From contig NZ_WJFC01000012.1 in the NCBI RefSeq assembly GCF_009725235.1, forward strand, positions 55,124-119,123: a stretch of 64,000 bases of DNA. Direction: 5' to 3'. The position numbers and the translations under genes are program-made. The DNA is from Scytonema sp. UIC 10036. GTDB taxonomy: Bacteria > Cyanobacteriota > Cyanobacteriia > Cyanobacteriales > Nostocaceae. Below the pieces are notes generated by a model, which was not told where the DNA came from, made no database searches, and saw only the letters and a list, made by a program, of their open reading frames with translations. Positions 10,194-20,690 of the stretch are shown piece after piece. How positions within the stretch are numbered: position 1 is the stretch's first letter; each line of letters begins with the position of its first letter.

Positions 10194-12026
10194 ATGAGTC
10201 GGGGCAAAGTACTCAGTTGGTTGAAACTCGATCTTGTCACTGGATTGATTTTCAAAGTGCTAATTACCTCTTATGCTTGTAAAGCCTCGGCTGAGAGCTT
10301 GCCAATTGAACGTCTCAAAAAAACTGAAACCTTACCTCCTCCTCAATTTGACACTTCAGAACCTGCATATAGCAGTACCGTACCACCTACTATTCTATCT
10401 CAGGTTCCGAATCCCATTACTCCAGTACCACCACCACAGCCAATTCCCGCTCCAGTACCATCACCAGAAACTCCACTTGATATCGCTCCCACAACACCTT
10501 CCCCGTCAGAAGTACGTCCCGATCTTCCCGGAAGTATCAAAGTTATTAGGTTTGAGTTTGAAGGGAACACGGCATTTAGCGATAAAGAATTAAGCAAAAT
10601 TACAGCCGAATTTCTCAACAAACCCATCGCCTTTTCCAAACTGCTGGAAGTAGAAGCTGCGATCGCAAAGCTTTACATTGAGAAAGGATACATTAATTCT
10701 GGTGCTTTTATCCCTGCAGGGCAAACCCTGTCATTAGAAGGAGCGGTGGTTAAAGTTCAGATTGTTGAAGGCGGCGTGGAGGAAATAAAAATCTCCGGGA
10801 CGCGACGGTTAAATCCTAACTATATACGCAGTCGATTGAAACTTGGTACCTCTCAACCTTTGAATCGCAACCGCCTGCTAAAAGCCCTGCAACTCTTGCA
10901 ACTAAATCCCTTGATTGAAAATCTTTCTGCTGAACTGTCACCTGGATCTCGTTTGGAGCAAAGTGTACTGGAAGTCAAGGTTGTAGAAGCAGACTCCTTC
11001 CGGACAGAGTTATTTGTTGACAATGGGCGTGTTCCTAGTGTAGGTAGTTTCCGACGGGGTATCCGTATCAGTGAAGGCAATGTCTTTGGTTTTGGCGATC
11101 GCTTTGGTGCAATATATACCAACACTGATGGGAGTAATTCTTTAGACCTCAATTACACGGTACCGATAAATCCCCGGAATGGAGCTATTATTTTGGCTGG
11201 TGGATTTACAGACACTTCGATTGTAGAACCACCTTTTGACAAAGCAGACATTACGGGTGATTCTTTTTACATAGACGTGGGTTTCCGCCAGCCGATTATC
11301 CAAACTCCCAACCGAGAATTGGCATTAGGTTTTAATATAGTGCGCCAGCAAAGTCAGACAGAAGTTGAAGGAGAAGGCTTTCGACTTTCACAAGGAGCTG
11401 ACAGGAATGGAGAAACTCGTATAACAGCTTTACGGTTTGTTCAGGAATACACACAGCGGAGCACGCAACAAGTCTTTGCATTGCGCTCTCAGCTTAGTCT
11501 GGGAGTCGGGTGGTTTAATGCTACCATCAACAACGATCCTCCCGACAGTCGGTTTTTCTCTTGGCGGGGACAAGGACAGTATGTCAGGCTTTTGGCACGA
11601 GACACCTTACTGGTATTGCGCTCTGACCTACAGTTAGCAACAAAAGCCTTGGTGCCTTTAGAACAAATTGGCATAGGAGGTTTGCAAAGTGTCCGAGGTT
11701 ATCGACAAGACCAACTTTTGGTCGATAATGGCTTTTTTGCATCTGCGGAGGTTAGGTTACCTGTTTTAAGAGTACAAAATATCCAAGGTATTTTGCAAGC
11801 AGTGCCGTTTGTAGATTTTGGCGTTGGCTGGAATAGCTCAGGCGATCGCAATCCAGATCCAGATCGCAATACCTTACTTGGTATTGGTTTGGGTTTGCAA
11901 TGGCAAATGGGCGACAAATTGAATGCTCGCGTTGACTATGGTATTCCGTTGATTAACACTGAGTCGAGAGATAGGACTCTACAAGAGAAAGGTTTTTATT
12001 TTTCGGTCAATTACAGCCCGTTTTAA
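10194..12026 (+). CDS. TpsB outer-membrane transporter (ShlB/FhaC/HecB family)
   Basis: This is the outer-membrane pore that exports TpsA partners. The ATG at 10194 is preferred because GAGGAG lies 11 nt upstream; an in-frame GTG at 10182 overlaps that site. Order of domains: signal sequence; Pro-rich linker (about 50-105); POTRA-type domain (SIKVIRFEFEGNTAF through VQIVEGGVEEI), followed by a second POTRA; and a C-terminal 16-strand-type barrel. The barrel has the lid-loop motif VRGYRQDQ and ends in a terminal Phe (SPF), typical of Omp85-superfamily barrels. Only 41 bp separate it from tpsA2, so the two are probably co-transcribed. No other tpsB is in the window, so it may also serve TpsA1. 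Confidence 0.94.
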   Translation: MSRGKVLSWLKLDLVTGLIFKVLITSYACKASAESLPIERLKKTETLPPPQFDTSEPAYSSTVPPTILSQVPNPITPVPPPQPIPAPVPSPETPLDIAPTTPSPSEVRPDLPGSIKVIRFEFEGNTAFSDKELSKITAEFLNKPIAFSKLLEVEAAIAKLYIEKGYINSGAFIPAGQTLSLEGAVVKVQIVEGGVEEIKISGTRRLNPNYIRSRLKLGTSQPLNRNRLLKALQLLQLNPLIENLSAELSPGSRLEQSVLEVKVVEADSFRTELFVDNGRVPSVGSFRRGIRISEGNVFGFGDRFGAIYTNTDGSNSLDLNYTVPINPRNGAIILAGGFTDTSIVEPPFDKADITGDSFYIDVGFRQPIIQTPNRELALGFNIVRQQSQTEVEGEGFRLSQGADRNGETRITALRFVQEYTQRSTQQVFALRSQLSLGVGWFNATINNDPPDSRFFSWRGQGQYVRLLARDTLLVLRSDLQLATKALVPLEQIGIGGLQSVRGYRQDQLLVDNGFFASAEVRLPVLRVQNIQGILQAVPFVDFGVGWNSSGDRNPDPDRNTLLGIGLGLQWQMGDKLNARVDYGIPLINTESRDRTLQEKGFYFSVNYSPF

Positions 12027-12067
12027 GAATTCTTTTGGTTAAAAAAACCTATTATTAGGCATCTACC

Positions 12068-15000
12068 ATGAAACTATTTAAGCCACTCTTTTTCTTTTTC
12101 CCCCTGTGCTCTATTGCAAGTCTTGTACCTGTCACTATTGCCAACGCACAACAAGTAATTCCCGACAACAGCCTAGGGAGTGAAAGTTCTGTTGTCAATC
12201 AGAATGTTGAAGTGAAAGGTAGTCCAGGCGATCGTATTGACGGCGGTGCCACTCGCGGGACAAGTCTGTTTCACAGTTTTGAGAAATTTGATGTTAATTC
12301 CAATGGGAGAGTTTACTTTAATCCGCAGAGTAACATTCAAAATATTTTCAGTCGAGTTACAGGGGGAAACCCATCAAATATTCAAGGGACACTCGGCGTG
12401 CTCAACAGTGCTAATTTATTCTTCATCAATCCCAATGGTATTTTGTTTGGACCGAATGCCAAATTAGATGTAGGCGGTTCGTTTTTGGCAAGTACGGCAA
12501 ACAGTTTGTTATTTGGCAACCAGTTTGAGTTTAGCGCCACTAGCAAACTAGCACCACCGCAATTGTTAACCGTTAACATTCCCACAGGTTTGCGTTTTCG
12601 AGACAATCCAGTCAATACGGCAAATCCAGTCAATATAACTGTTGAATCGTACTCTCAGGATATCAACGGCAATTATACTGGTCTGGAAGTTCTAGATGGA
12701 AAATCTATCGCACTCGTAGGTGGCGATATACTTGTAGATTATGGCAGACTAGTTGCTAGGGGTGGTCGCATTGAGTTGGGAGGAGTCAGAGGAACGGGTG
12801 AAATCGGGCTAGACGGTAATACTTTACAGTTAAATTTTCCCGATAATGTAGTGCGAGCCAATGTACGTCTGAGGAATTACGGTGAAGTCATTGTACGTGG
12901 TAGCGGTGGTGGAAATATCGCCATCAATGCCAAAGATATAGAGATAAGTGACGACAGTTTAGTACAAGGTGGGATAAGTTTGTCACCTACGGTACCTACT
13001 GGTGCTCAAGCAGGAGATGTGACGCTCAATGCAACAGGAGCAATAGAAATATCAGATGACGGTAGGATTAACAATGATGTTATCAATGCTCCCAACTACA
13101 GTGGCAATATTATTAGTGGTAACGGTGGCAACATTAATATTAAAGCAAGTTCGTTCTCAATGACTGGTGGCGCTGAACTAAGTGCTAGCACTTTTGCCAA
13201 AGGAAATGCTGGTAACGTCAACTTACGAGCTGAAAACAGTGTCTCTCTCACTGGTAGTGGCACTGCTATCTTTAGCAGTCTAGAGACTGGAAGTGAGGGC
13301 AAGGGTGGTAACATCAGTATCACTGTTGACAAAGGTTCGCTCAGTATGCGTGATGGCAGTAGCATTGTTGCTAGCGTTTATGGAAAGGGCAATGCCGGAA
13401 ACGTCAACTTGCGTGCAGAGAATGGCACTGTCGCTCTTTCAAATGGCGACATCTTCAGCAATATAGAAGCAGGCGGTGATGGCAAAGGAGGCGTGATTGA
13501 CATTACAGCGAAATCCTTGTCTCTCAGTAGTGGGACTCAACTACAAACCTTGATTCGAGCAGCAGAAGATGGTCTTTCTGCAGGACGAGGGGAAGCTGGA
13601 AGCGCTAATTTGCGTGCTGAGGAAGGAATCTCGCTCACTGGTAGTGGCACTAGAATCTTCAGTGATATAGGAACTGGAGGTGAAGGTAAAGGCGGTAACG
13701 TTAGTATCACTGTTGACAAGGGTTCATTTAATATGAATGACGGTGCTCGAATTGATGCTAGTACTGCTGGCAAGGGTGATGCAGGAAACGTCACTGTGCA
13801 AGCTAAGAATGGCAATGTCGTTCTTTCAAATGGCGACATATTTAGCAATATAGAAGCAGGCGGTGATGGCAAAGGAGGTGTGATTGACATTACAGCGAAA
13901 TCCTTGTCTCTCAGTAGTGGGACTCAACTGCAAACCTTGATTCGAGCAGCAGAAGATGGTCTTCCTGCAGGACGAGGGGAAGGGGGAAATGTCAATTTGC
14001 GGGCTGAGGAAGGAATCTCGCTCACTGGTAGTGGCACTAGAATCTTCAGTGATATAGGAACTGGAGGTGAAGGTAAAGGCGGTAACGTTAGTATCACTGT
14101 TGACAAGGGTTCATTTAATATGAATGACGGTGCTCGAATTGATGCTAGTACTGCTGGCAAGGGTGATGCAGGAAACGTCACTGTGCAAGCTAAGAATGGC
14201 AATGTCGTTCTTTCAAATGGCGACATATTTAGCAATATAGAAGCAGGCGGTGATGGCAAAGGAGGCGTAATTGACATTACAGCTAAGTCCTTGTCTCTCA
14301 GTAGTGGGACTCAACTGCAAACCTTGATTCGAGCAGCAGAAGATGGTCTTTCTGCAGGACGAGGGGAAGGGGGAAATATCAATTTGCGGGTTGAGAATGA
14401 TGTCTCTCTTACTGGTAGTGATACTAGAATCGTTAGTCGTCTACAACCAGGGGGTGAGGGCAAGGGCGGTAATGTTAGTATAACTGTTGACAAGGGTTCA
14501 CTCAATATGAGTGACGGCAGTCGCATCATTGCTAGCACTTCTGGAAAGGGAGATGCGGGAAACGTCACTGTGCGGGCTGAGAATGGGACTGTCGCTCTTT
14601 CAAATAGCTACATCTTCAGCAATATAGAAGCAGGGGGAGATGGCAAAGGAGGTGTGATTGACATTACAGCCAATTCTTTGTCTCTCAGTAGTGGGACTCA
14701 ACTGCAAACTTTGGTTCGAGAAGCAGATGATGGTCTTCCTGCAGGACGAGGGGAAGGGGGAAATGTCAATTTGCGGGCTGAGAATGATGTCTCTCTTACT
14801 GGTAGTGACACTAGAATCTTTAGCAGTCTAGAACGTGGGAGTGAGGGCAAGGGCGGTAATGTCAGTATCACCGTTAACAAGGGTTCGCTCAATATGAGTG
14901 ACGGCAGTCGCATCATTGCTAGCACTTCTGGAAAGGGTAATGCAGGAAACGTCACTGTGCGAGCTGAAAATAGCACTGTCGCTCTTTCAAGTGGCTACAT

Positions 15001-17569
15001 CTTCAGCAATATAGAAGCAGGGGGAGATGGCAAAGGAGGTGTGATTGACATTACAGCTAAGTCCCTGTCTCTCAACGGTGGTGCTCAACTGCAAACCTTA
15101 GTACGTCAAGCAGACGATGGTCTTCCTGCAGGACGAGGGGAAGCTGGAGACGTTATTGTGCGAGTTGAAGACAATGTCTCCCTTACTGGTAGTGGCAGTG
15201 CTATCTTTAGTCGTCTACAAGCAGGGAGTGAGGGAAAGGGTGGTAACGTCAGTATCACTGTTAACAAGGGATCTCTCACTATGAGCAACGGTGCTCAAAT
15301 TAATGTCAGTACTTTTGGCAAGGGCAACACTGGAAACGTCACTGTGCGAGCTGAGAATGGTTCAGTTTTTCTCACTGGGAGTAACACTAGAATCTTTAGC
15401 AGTCTAGAACCTGGAGGTGAAGGCAAAGGCGGTAATGTCAGTATCACCGTTGACAAGGGTTCATTTAATATGAATGACGGTGCTCGAATTATTGCTAGCA
15501 CTGCTGGCAAGGGTGATGCAGGAAACGTCACTGTGCAAGCTAAGAATGGCACTGTCGTTCTTTCAAATGGCGACATCTTCAGCAATATAGAAGCAGGCGG
15601 TGATGGCAAAGGAGGTGTGATTGACATTACATCTCAGTCTTTGTCTCTCAGTAGTGGGACTCAACTGCAAACCTTGATTCGAGCAGCATCTAATAGTCGT
15701 CCTGCAGGACGAGGGGAAGCTGGAATCGTCAATTTGCGGGCTGAGGAAGGAATCTCGCTCACTGGTAGTGACACTAGAATCTTCAGTAGTTTAGGAACTG
15801 GGGGTGAGGGCAAGGGTGGTAACATTAGTATCGCTGTTGACAAGGGTTCATTTAATATGAATGACGGTGCTCGAATCATTGCTAGCACTGCTGGTAAGGG
15901 AGATGCAGGAAACATCACTGTGCGAGCTGAGAATGGCAATATCGTTCTTTCAAATGGCGACATATTTAGCAATATAGAAGCAGGCGGTGATGGCAAGGGA
16001 GGCGTAATTGACATTACAGCTCAGTCTTTGTCTCTCAGTAGTGGAACTCAACTGCAAACCTTGATTCGAGAAGCAGAAGATGGTCGTCCTGCAGGACGAG
16101 GGGAAGGGGGAAATGTCAATTTGCGGACTAAGAATGATGTCTCTCTTACTGGTAGTGATACTAGAATCATTAGTCGTATACAACCAGGGGGTGAGGGCAA
16201 GGGCGGTAATGTCAGTATCACTGTTGACAAGGGTTCGCTCAATATGAGTGATGGCAGTCGCATCATTGCTAGCACTTCTGGAAAGGGTAATGCAGGAAAC
16301 GTCACTGTGCAAGCTGAGAATGGCACTGTCATTCTTTCAAATAGCGACATTTTCAGCAATATAGAAGCAGGGGGTGATGGCAAAGGAGGTGTGATTGACA
16401 TTACAGCCAATTCTTTATATCTCAGTAATGGTGCTCAACTGCAAACCTCAGTTAGTCAAGCAGAAGCAGGTCGTCCTACAGGTAAAGGAGATGCAGGTAG
16501 CGTTATAATTAATGCCAAGACCTTTGAAGCAACCAATGGTGGACAGGTCACTACTTCCACAAGTGGCAGTGGCAAAGCAGGTAATATTATCTTTAGGGTG
16601 AGCGATCGCATCCTCGTTTCTGGCAGTGACAGTGGATTCTTCTCAAGCACCAACTCCCAAGGCGATGGTGGTAGCATTGACATTGACCCCAAGGAGTTAA
16701 TTCTTCGCGATGGTGCGACAATATCTGTGAATAGTGAAGGTAGCGGCAACGGTGGCAGCATTAAAATTGGGGCAGGAATTCTCAGATTGGACAATGCCAA
16801 GATTACTGCAGAAACCCAAAGTGCTCGGGGTGGTGATATCGAGCTAAATTTGCAAGACTTACTCATCTTACGTCGTGGAAGTACAATTTCTGCCACTGCA
16901 GGCAGAGCACAAGGCAGGGGTGACGGCGGTAACATCACTATCAATATTCCTGATGGCGTCATCATTGCCTTTCCCCAAGAAAATAGCGACATCACAGCTA
17001 ATGCTTTTGAGGGTAGGGGTGGGAATATTACCATTAGAGGTGCATTGCTGGGAATCGCCCCACTCAGCCGACAACAACTTCAGCGACTCGATCCTAACCT
17101 CAATCCAAATAACGTCCCGACGAGTGATATCACTGCTATTTCCCAACAACAGCCGCAGCAAGAAGGTTCGGTGCGGCTCAATACCGAAATCGATCCCAAT
17201 CGCGGATTGGTGGAGTTACCTGAAGAAGTCACGGATTCCTCAAAAGAAATTGCCCAAAATCCATGTCAGCGCGGTGTAGCTAGTCAGTTTATTGTCACTG
17301 GGCGTGGTGGTTTACCGACTAGTCCGGTTCAAACTGTCAACAGCAACAACGTACAAGTTGATTTAGTTGCGCCTGTGACGAGTGCTGGTGATTCTGCAAG
17401 TACAAGTCAAGTTTTATCATCGGCTCCAAATCCCAAACGGTTTGTTCCCGCACAAGGATGGGTATTTAACGAAAAAGGTGAAGTTGTGCTGACTGCTTAC
17501 GATCCGGCTAACATCGGCGCACAACGTCCCTTACGAACTCTCACTCCTACTAGTTGTGCTGTGCGTTAA
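12068..17569 (+). CDS. TpsA-type filamentous haemagglutinin exoprotein (TpsA2)
   Basis: This is the complete 1833-residue partner of the TpsB just upstream. The signal peptide is residues 1-27 (cleavage after IANA). The TPS domain contains FFINPNGILFGPNA. A long beta-helix follows with eight recurrences of SLSSGTQLQTL-type segments, mostly 387 bp (129 residues) apart. The C-terminal part has TSDITAISQQQP, DPNRGLVELPEEV, NPCQRG and a terminal TSCAVR, all conserved in TpsA1. Units near 13537, 13924 and 14311 are almost identical in DNA, which points to recent duplication or gene conversion. Export by the upstream TpsB is inferred from adjacency. The surface target is unknown. Confidence 0.95.
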   Translation: MKLFKPLFFFFPLCSIASLVPVTIANAQQVIPDNSLGSESSVVNQNVEVKGSPGDRIDGGATRGTSLFHSFEKFDVNSNGRVYFNPQSNIQNIFSRVTGGNPSNIQGTLGVLNSANLFFINPNGILFGPNAKLDVGGSFLASTANSLLFGNQFEFSATSKLAPPQLLTVNIPTGLRFRDNPVNTANPVNITVESYSQDINGNYTGLEVLDGKSIALVGGDILVDYGRLVARGGRIELGGVRGTGEIGLDGNTLQLNFPDNVVRANVRLRNYGEVIVRGSGGGNIAINAKDIEISDDSLVQGGISLSPTVPTGAQAGDVTLNATGAIEISDDGRINNDVINAPNYSGNIISGNGGNINIKASSFSMTGGAELSASTFAKGNAGNVNLRAENSVSLTGSGTAIFSSLETGSEGKGGNISITVDKGSLSMRDGSSIVASVYGKGNAGNVNLRAENGTVALSNGDIFSNIEAGGDGKGGVIDITAKSLSLSSGTQLQTLIRAAEDGLSAGRGEAGSANLRAEEGISLTGSGTRIFSDIGTGGEGKGGNVSITVDKGSFNMNDGARIDASTAGKGDAGNVTVQAKNGNVVLSNGDIFSNIEAGGDGKGGVIDITAKSLSLSSGTQLQTLIRAAEDGLPAGRGEGGNVNLRAEEGISLTGSGTRIFSDIGTGGEGKGGNVSITVDKGSFNMNDGARIDASTAGKGDAGNVTVQAKNGNVVLSNGDIFSNIEAGGDGKGGVIDITAKSLSLSSGTQLQTLIRAAEDGLSAGRGEGGNINLRVENDVSLTGSDTRIVSRLQPGGEGKGGNVSITVDKGSLNMSDGSRIIASTSGKGDAGNVTVRAENGTVALSNSYIFSNIEAGGDGKGGVIDITANSLSLSSGTQLQTLVREADDGLPAGRGEGGNVNLRAENDVSLTGSDTRIFSSLERGSEGKGGNVSITVNKGSLNMSDGSRIIASTSGKGNAGNVTVRAENSTVALSSGYIFSNIEAGGDGKGGVIDITAKSLSLNGGAQLQTLVRQADDGLPAGRGEAGDVIVRVEDNVSLTGSGSAIFSRLQAGSEGKGGNVSITVNKGSLTMSNGAQINVSTFGKGNTGNVTVRAENGSVFLTGSNTRIFSSLEPGGEGKGGNVSITVDKGSFNMNDGARIIASTAGKGDAGNVTVQAKNGTVVLSNGDIFSNIEAGGDGKGGVIDITSQSLSLSSGTQLQTLIRAASNSRPAGRGEAGIVNLRAEEGISLTGSDTRIFSSLGTGGEGKGGNISIAVDKGSFNMNDGARIIASTAGKGDAGNITVRAENGNIVLSNGDIFSNIEAGGDGKGGVIDITAQSLSLSSGTQLQTLIREAEDGRPAGRGEGGNVNLRTKNDVSLTGSDTRIISRIQPGGEGKGGNVSITVDKGSLNMSDGSRIIASTSGKGNAGNVTVQAENGTVILSNSDIFSNIEAGGDGKGGVIDITANSLYLSNGAQLQTSVSQAEAGRPTGKGDAGSVIINAKTFEATNGGQVTTSTSGSGKAGNIIFRVSDRILVSGSDSGFFSSTNSQGDGGSIDIDPKELILRDGATISVNSEGSGNGGSIKIGAGILRLDNAKITAETQSARGGDIELNLQDLLILRRGSTISATAGRAQGRGDGGNITINIPDGVIIAFPQENSDITANAFEGRGGNITIRGALLGIAPLSRQQLQRLDPNLNPNNVPTSDITAISQQQPQQEGSVRLNTEIDPNRGLVELPEEVTDSSKEIAQNPCQRGVASQFIVTGRGGLPTSPVQTVNSNNVQVDLVAPVTSAGDSASTSQVLSSAPNPKRFVPAQGWVFNEKGEVVLTAYDPANIGAQRPLRTLTPTSCAVR
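13537..16440. repeat. Intragenic 387-bp tandem repeats in tpsA2
   Basis: Recurrences of the QLQTL(I/V)R segment begin near 13537, 13924, 14311, 14698, 15085, 15661, 16048 and 16435. Most steps are exactly 387 bp; one is 576 bp (387 + 189), showing an extra partial unit. The first three units are nearly identical in nucleotide sequence. The later ones diverge, as expected of unequal crossing-over. Confidence 0.9.
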
Positions 17570-17663
17570 GTATCTTTTACATATTTTTTTCCCATTGGAA
17601 GATTAATTTAAATGAACCGCAAAGACGCGAAGAGCGCGAAGAAAGAGGAAAGGAATCGAGTAT

Positions 17664-17866
17664 TAGAGGATGTTTGAAATGTCATGATTGATGTATTGAA
17701 TATTTTTTACCCCACCCTAACCCTCCCCTTGGAAAGGGGAGGGAACGAGATTCCTCTTGTTTCCCCCCTTTACAAGGGGGGATTAAGGGGGTAGTTATGC
17801 GATTAAAATCACAGCCAACTAGTTTCCCCCCTTTACAAGGGGGGATTAAGGGGGGTAATTATGCGA
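17664..17866. mobile_element. MITE-like element with internal duplication (copy A)
   Basis: It begins GAGGATGTTTGAAAT and continues with a GC-rich palindromic core. It matches, in opposite orientation, the element at 26036-26218. Its right terminal repeat is missing; instead a segment of about 44 bp (17759-17802, centred on CCCCCCTTTACAAGGGGGG) is repeated at 17822-17866. It occupies most of the 323-bp gap between tpsA2 and CHAT2; no gene was seen there. Confidence 0.75.
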
Positions 17867-17892
17867 ACTCATATTGACAGGGGAAACCAACC

Positions 17893-20685
17893 ATGACATA
17901 TCGACAGACTATATTCTGGAAATTGCAAAATTTCTTTAAAAAGATCTACAGAAAACGTTCTCTTTTTCTCGCAGCTTTATTATTTACTCTCTCATCTATC
18001 TCACCTGTTGTCGCTAAGGTTTCTTTACCAACTCCTATTGTTCAATCTCAACAAGATGCAGGATTAGTGAGTGAGGCAACCCAATTATACCGCTCCGGAC
18101 AGTTCCAAAAAGCGGCAGTTGTGTGGGAAAAAGCAGCAGATGTTTTTGCGGCTAAAGGTGATGGATTAAATCAAGCAATGGCGTTGAGCAATCTCTCTTT
18201 GACTTATCAACAAATAGGAGAGTGGGATAAAGCAACCAAAGCTATTGAAGAAAGCTTAAAACTTTTGCAAACTCAACAAGGAAAAGATAAATTAAACATT
18301 CAAGCTCAAACTTTAAATATTCAAGGCTATTTACAAAGGGAGTTAGGACAGTCAGAAAATGCTCTCAAAAGTTGGCAGGATTCTACTAAGATATACAGCC
18401 AAATAGGTGAGCCTGAGAAGTTAGCCAGAAGCACAATCAATCAAGCTCAAGCTATGCAAGATTTGGGTCTTTATTCTCGTGCTTGCAATACCTTGTTACA
18501 AGTTTTAAACAAAGTTATTGATGTGCAAAACTGTGAAAAGCTCAGTCAAATTTCTTTGGAGGAATTGCAAAAAAAACTGGAGAAAATCGCCAAAACTGAA
18601 GCTCCTACTTTACCTATAGTTGTAGCATTGAGAAGCTTTGGTGAATTGAGGGGATTGGAAGGTCAATTGGAGCAATCTGAAATCATTTTAGAAACTAGTA
18701 AAAACTTAGCTGAAAAATTGAATTCTCCTCAAGAGCAAGCGGCGACATATCTAAGTTTAGGAAATACGGAACGAGATTTGGCTAAAGTCAAAAAGGCTCG
18801 TGGGGAAATACAGTCTTACGAACTAAAAGCTTTAAACTCTTATAAAAAGGCAGTTAGTTTGTCCCCACTACCAGCTACACGACAGCAAGCAGAACTGAAT
18901 CAACTCAATTTATTGATGAAAATGGAGAGATGGAATGAAGCAGAAGAACTATGGCGATCGCTCAATCCTCAACTTAATAACCTATCCCCAAGTCGCATGG
19001 GAGTGTATCTCCAAATCAATTTTGCCTATAACTTTCTCGAACTCGCTGAAGAAAGTAACTTCCAGCTTAAAACTCATTCCCAACTACCAACTTTAAACGA
19101 TGTGGATAGAGTTTTAGCTAGAGCAGTCGAACAAGCGGAGCGTTTGGGAGACAAAAGAGCTGAGGCTTATGCTTTGGGAAATCAGGGGAGATTGTATACT
19201 TATAAAACTATGCAAAATTTACCCCAAGCAGAAAAATTGACAAGACAAGCTTTGAGTCTTGATTCAACTTTTAATGCACCAGATATAGCTTACCAGCATT
19301 TCCGACAGTTGGGAAAAATACGTCAAGCTCAAGGAGATATTCCAGAAGCGATCGCATCTTACACCAGCGCTTATGATGCTCTTCAGTTATTACGCAAGGA
19401 TTTAGTCACAATTAACCCAGAAGTTCAATTTTCTTTTCAAAAAAGTGTTGAACCCATCTACCGAGAGTTAGTCGATTTAGACATGGAATATGCTAATACC
19501 TTAAAAGCAGCAGGAAAGAGTGAAGAAAGCCAAAAATTGATAGTTCAAGCCCGTAAAGTGATAGAGTCTCTTCAATTAGCTGAACTCAATAACTTTTTTA
19601 AAGAAGCTTGTGTAGAGGAAAAATCCAAACAAATTGATAACCTAGATAAAAAAGCAGGAATTATCTACACAATCGTTTCCCAAAACAAAATAACGGTTAT
19701 TCTGAGCCTACCCCAACAGAAAGATTTAATTTTTCATACAACATCATTAGATCCAGAAGAATTTAAGAAAACCCTAGACGAAGTGCAACGTTCTTTGATA
19801 GACCCCGTTAGCGTGGAAGAAACTGCCCGCAACTATTACAATAAATTGTACAATTGGTTGATTAAACCAATTGAGTCAGAGTTAAGCAACAGTCAAGTCA
19901 CAACTCTAGCATTCGTGTTAGATGGAGATTTGAGAAATATTCCCATGTCTGTTCTGTTTGATGGTCAGAAATATCTCATACAAAAGTATGCGATCGCTGT
20001 CACACCCGGTTTGCAGCTAGTCGATCCAAAACCTATCTCAAAGGTTGAGTTAAAAGCTTTTACCGCAGGACTCAGTAAAATTCGCAACCAGTTTGAACCA
20101 CATAAAGATTTTAAAGCATTGAGTAATGTAGAAAATGAATTGCAACAAATTAAAAAGCTTGGAATCTCACAACATTTAGTTCTCAACGAAGAATTTACAA
20201 GTACCCAACTCAAAAAACAGATTCTTGCGTCTCGCGTTCCTCCCATAGTTCACCTAGCAACTCATGGTGAGTTTAGCTCCAGCCCTGAAAAAACTTTTAT
20301 CCTTTCTTGGGACAGTCGTATCAACGTGAATCAGTTGGGTCAGTTATTGCAAAACACTGCTTTGTATCAGAATAGACCTATTGAGTTGCTAGTTCTCAGT
20401 GCTTGTAAGACAGCAAGTGGAGATAAGCGGGCTACCTTGGGACTCGCTGGAGTAGCAGTGCGGGCTGGTGCTCGCAGTACGCTAGCAACATTATGGTCAG
20501 TCGTAGATGAAACGACCGCTACAATCATGAGTGAATTCTACACTCAGCTAGAAGAAGCAAAAAAGACAAACCAAAATAAAGCGGAAGCACTCAGGAGATC
20601 TCAACTTAACATTATTGAGAAATACAAGCAGTACAGACATCCACATTACTGGTCACCTTTCATTCTAGTAGGAAATTGGCAGTAG
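17893..20685 (+). CDS. CHAT domain-containing TPR protein with signal peptide (CHAT2)
   Basis: This is a 930-residue paralogue of CHAT1, alignable over its whole length. The leader reads YRKRSLFLAALLFTL and ends near PVVAKV, so export is predicted. TPR-like helices occupy about residues 55-510. The CHAT domain covers about 645-930, with His791 (LATHGEFS) and Cys838 (LSACKTASGD) as the likely dyad. The N-terminus is about ten residues longer than in CHAT1 and probably represents the ancestral form. It lies downstream of tpsA2, separated by a MITE, and convergent with Fas2. Family assignment is firm; proteolysis of a TPS product is only a hypothesis. Confidence 0.91.
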   Translation: MTYRQTIFWKLQNFFKKIYRKRSLFLAALLFTLSSISPVVAKVSLPTPIVQSQQDAGLVSEATQLYRSGQFQKAAVVWEKAADVFAAKGDGLNQAMALSNLSLTYQQIGEWDKATKAIEESLKLLQTQQGKDKLNIQAQTLNIQGYLQRELGQSENALKSWQDSTKIYSQIGEPEKLARSTINQAQAMQDLGLYSRACNTLLQVLNKVIDVQNCEKLSQISLEELQKKLEKIAKTEAPTLPIVVALRSFGELRGLEGQLEQSEIILETSKNLAEKLNSPQEQAATYLSLGNTERDLAKVKKARGEIQSYELKALNSYKKAVSLSPLPATRQQAELNQLNLLMKMERWNEAEELWRSLNPQLNNLSPSRMGVYLQINFAYNFLELAEESNFQLKTHSQLPTLNDVDRVLARAVEQAERLGDKRAEAYALGNQGRLYTYKTMQNLPQAEKLTRQALSLDSTFNAPDIAYQHFRQLGKIRQAQGDIPEAIASYTSAYDALQLLRKDLVTINPEVQFSFQKSVEPIYRELVDLDMEYANTLKAAGKSEESQKLIVQARKVIESLQLAELNNFFKEACVEEKSKQIDNLDKKAGIIYTIVSQNKITVILSLPQQKDLIFHTTSLDPEEFKKTLDEVQRSLIDPVSVEETARNYYNKLYNWLIKPIESELSNSQVTTLAFVLDGDLRNIPMSVLFDGQKYLIQKYAIAVTPGLQLVDPKPISKVELKAFTAGLSKIRNQFEPHKDFKALSNVENELQQIKKLGISQHLVLNEEFTSTQLKKQILASRVPPIVHLATHGEFSSSPEKTFILSWDSRINVNQLGQLLQNTALYQNRPIELLVLSACKTASGDKRATLGLAGVAVRAGARSTLATLWSVVDETTATIMSEFYTQLEEAKKTNQNKAEALRRSQLNIIEKYKQYRHPHYWSPFILVGNWQ

Positions 20686-20690
20686 GAATC

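Noticed and set aside
13096..16410. Series of minus-strand ORFs encoding LPPLPSPP-type repeats opposite tpsA2
   Set aside because: They recur at the same 387-bp period as the sense repeat, lack starts and ribosome-binding sites of their own, and are shadows of the Gly/Asn-rich coding strand.
13537..16440. Regular repeats resembling a CRISPR or other array
   Set aside because: The unit is 387 bp, in frame and within a continuous ORF; there are no 20-50 bp repeats with unique spacers and no cas genes nearby.
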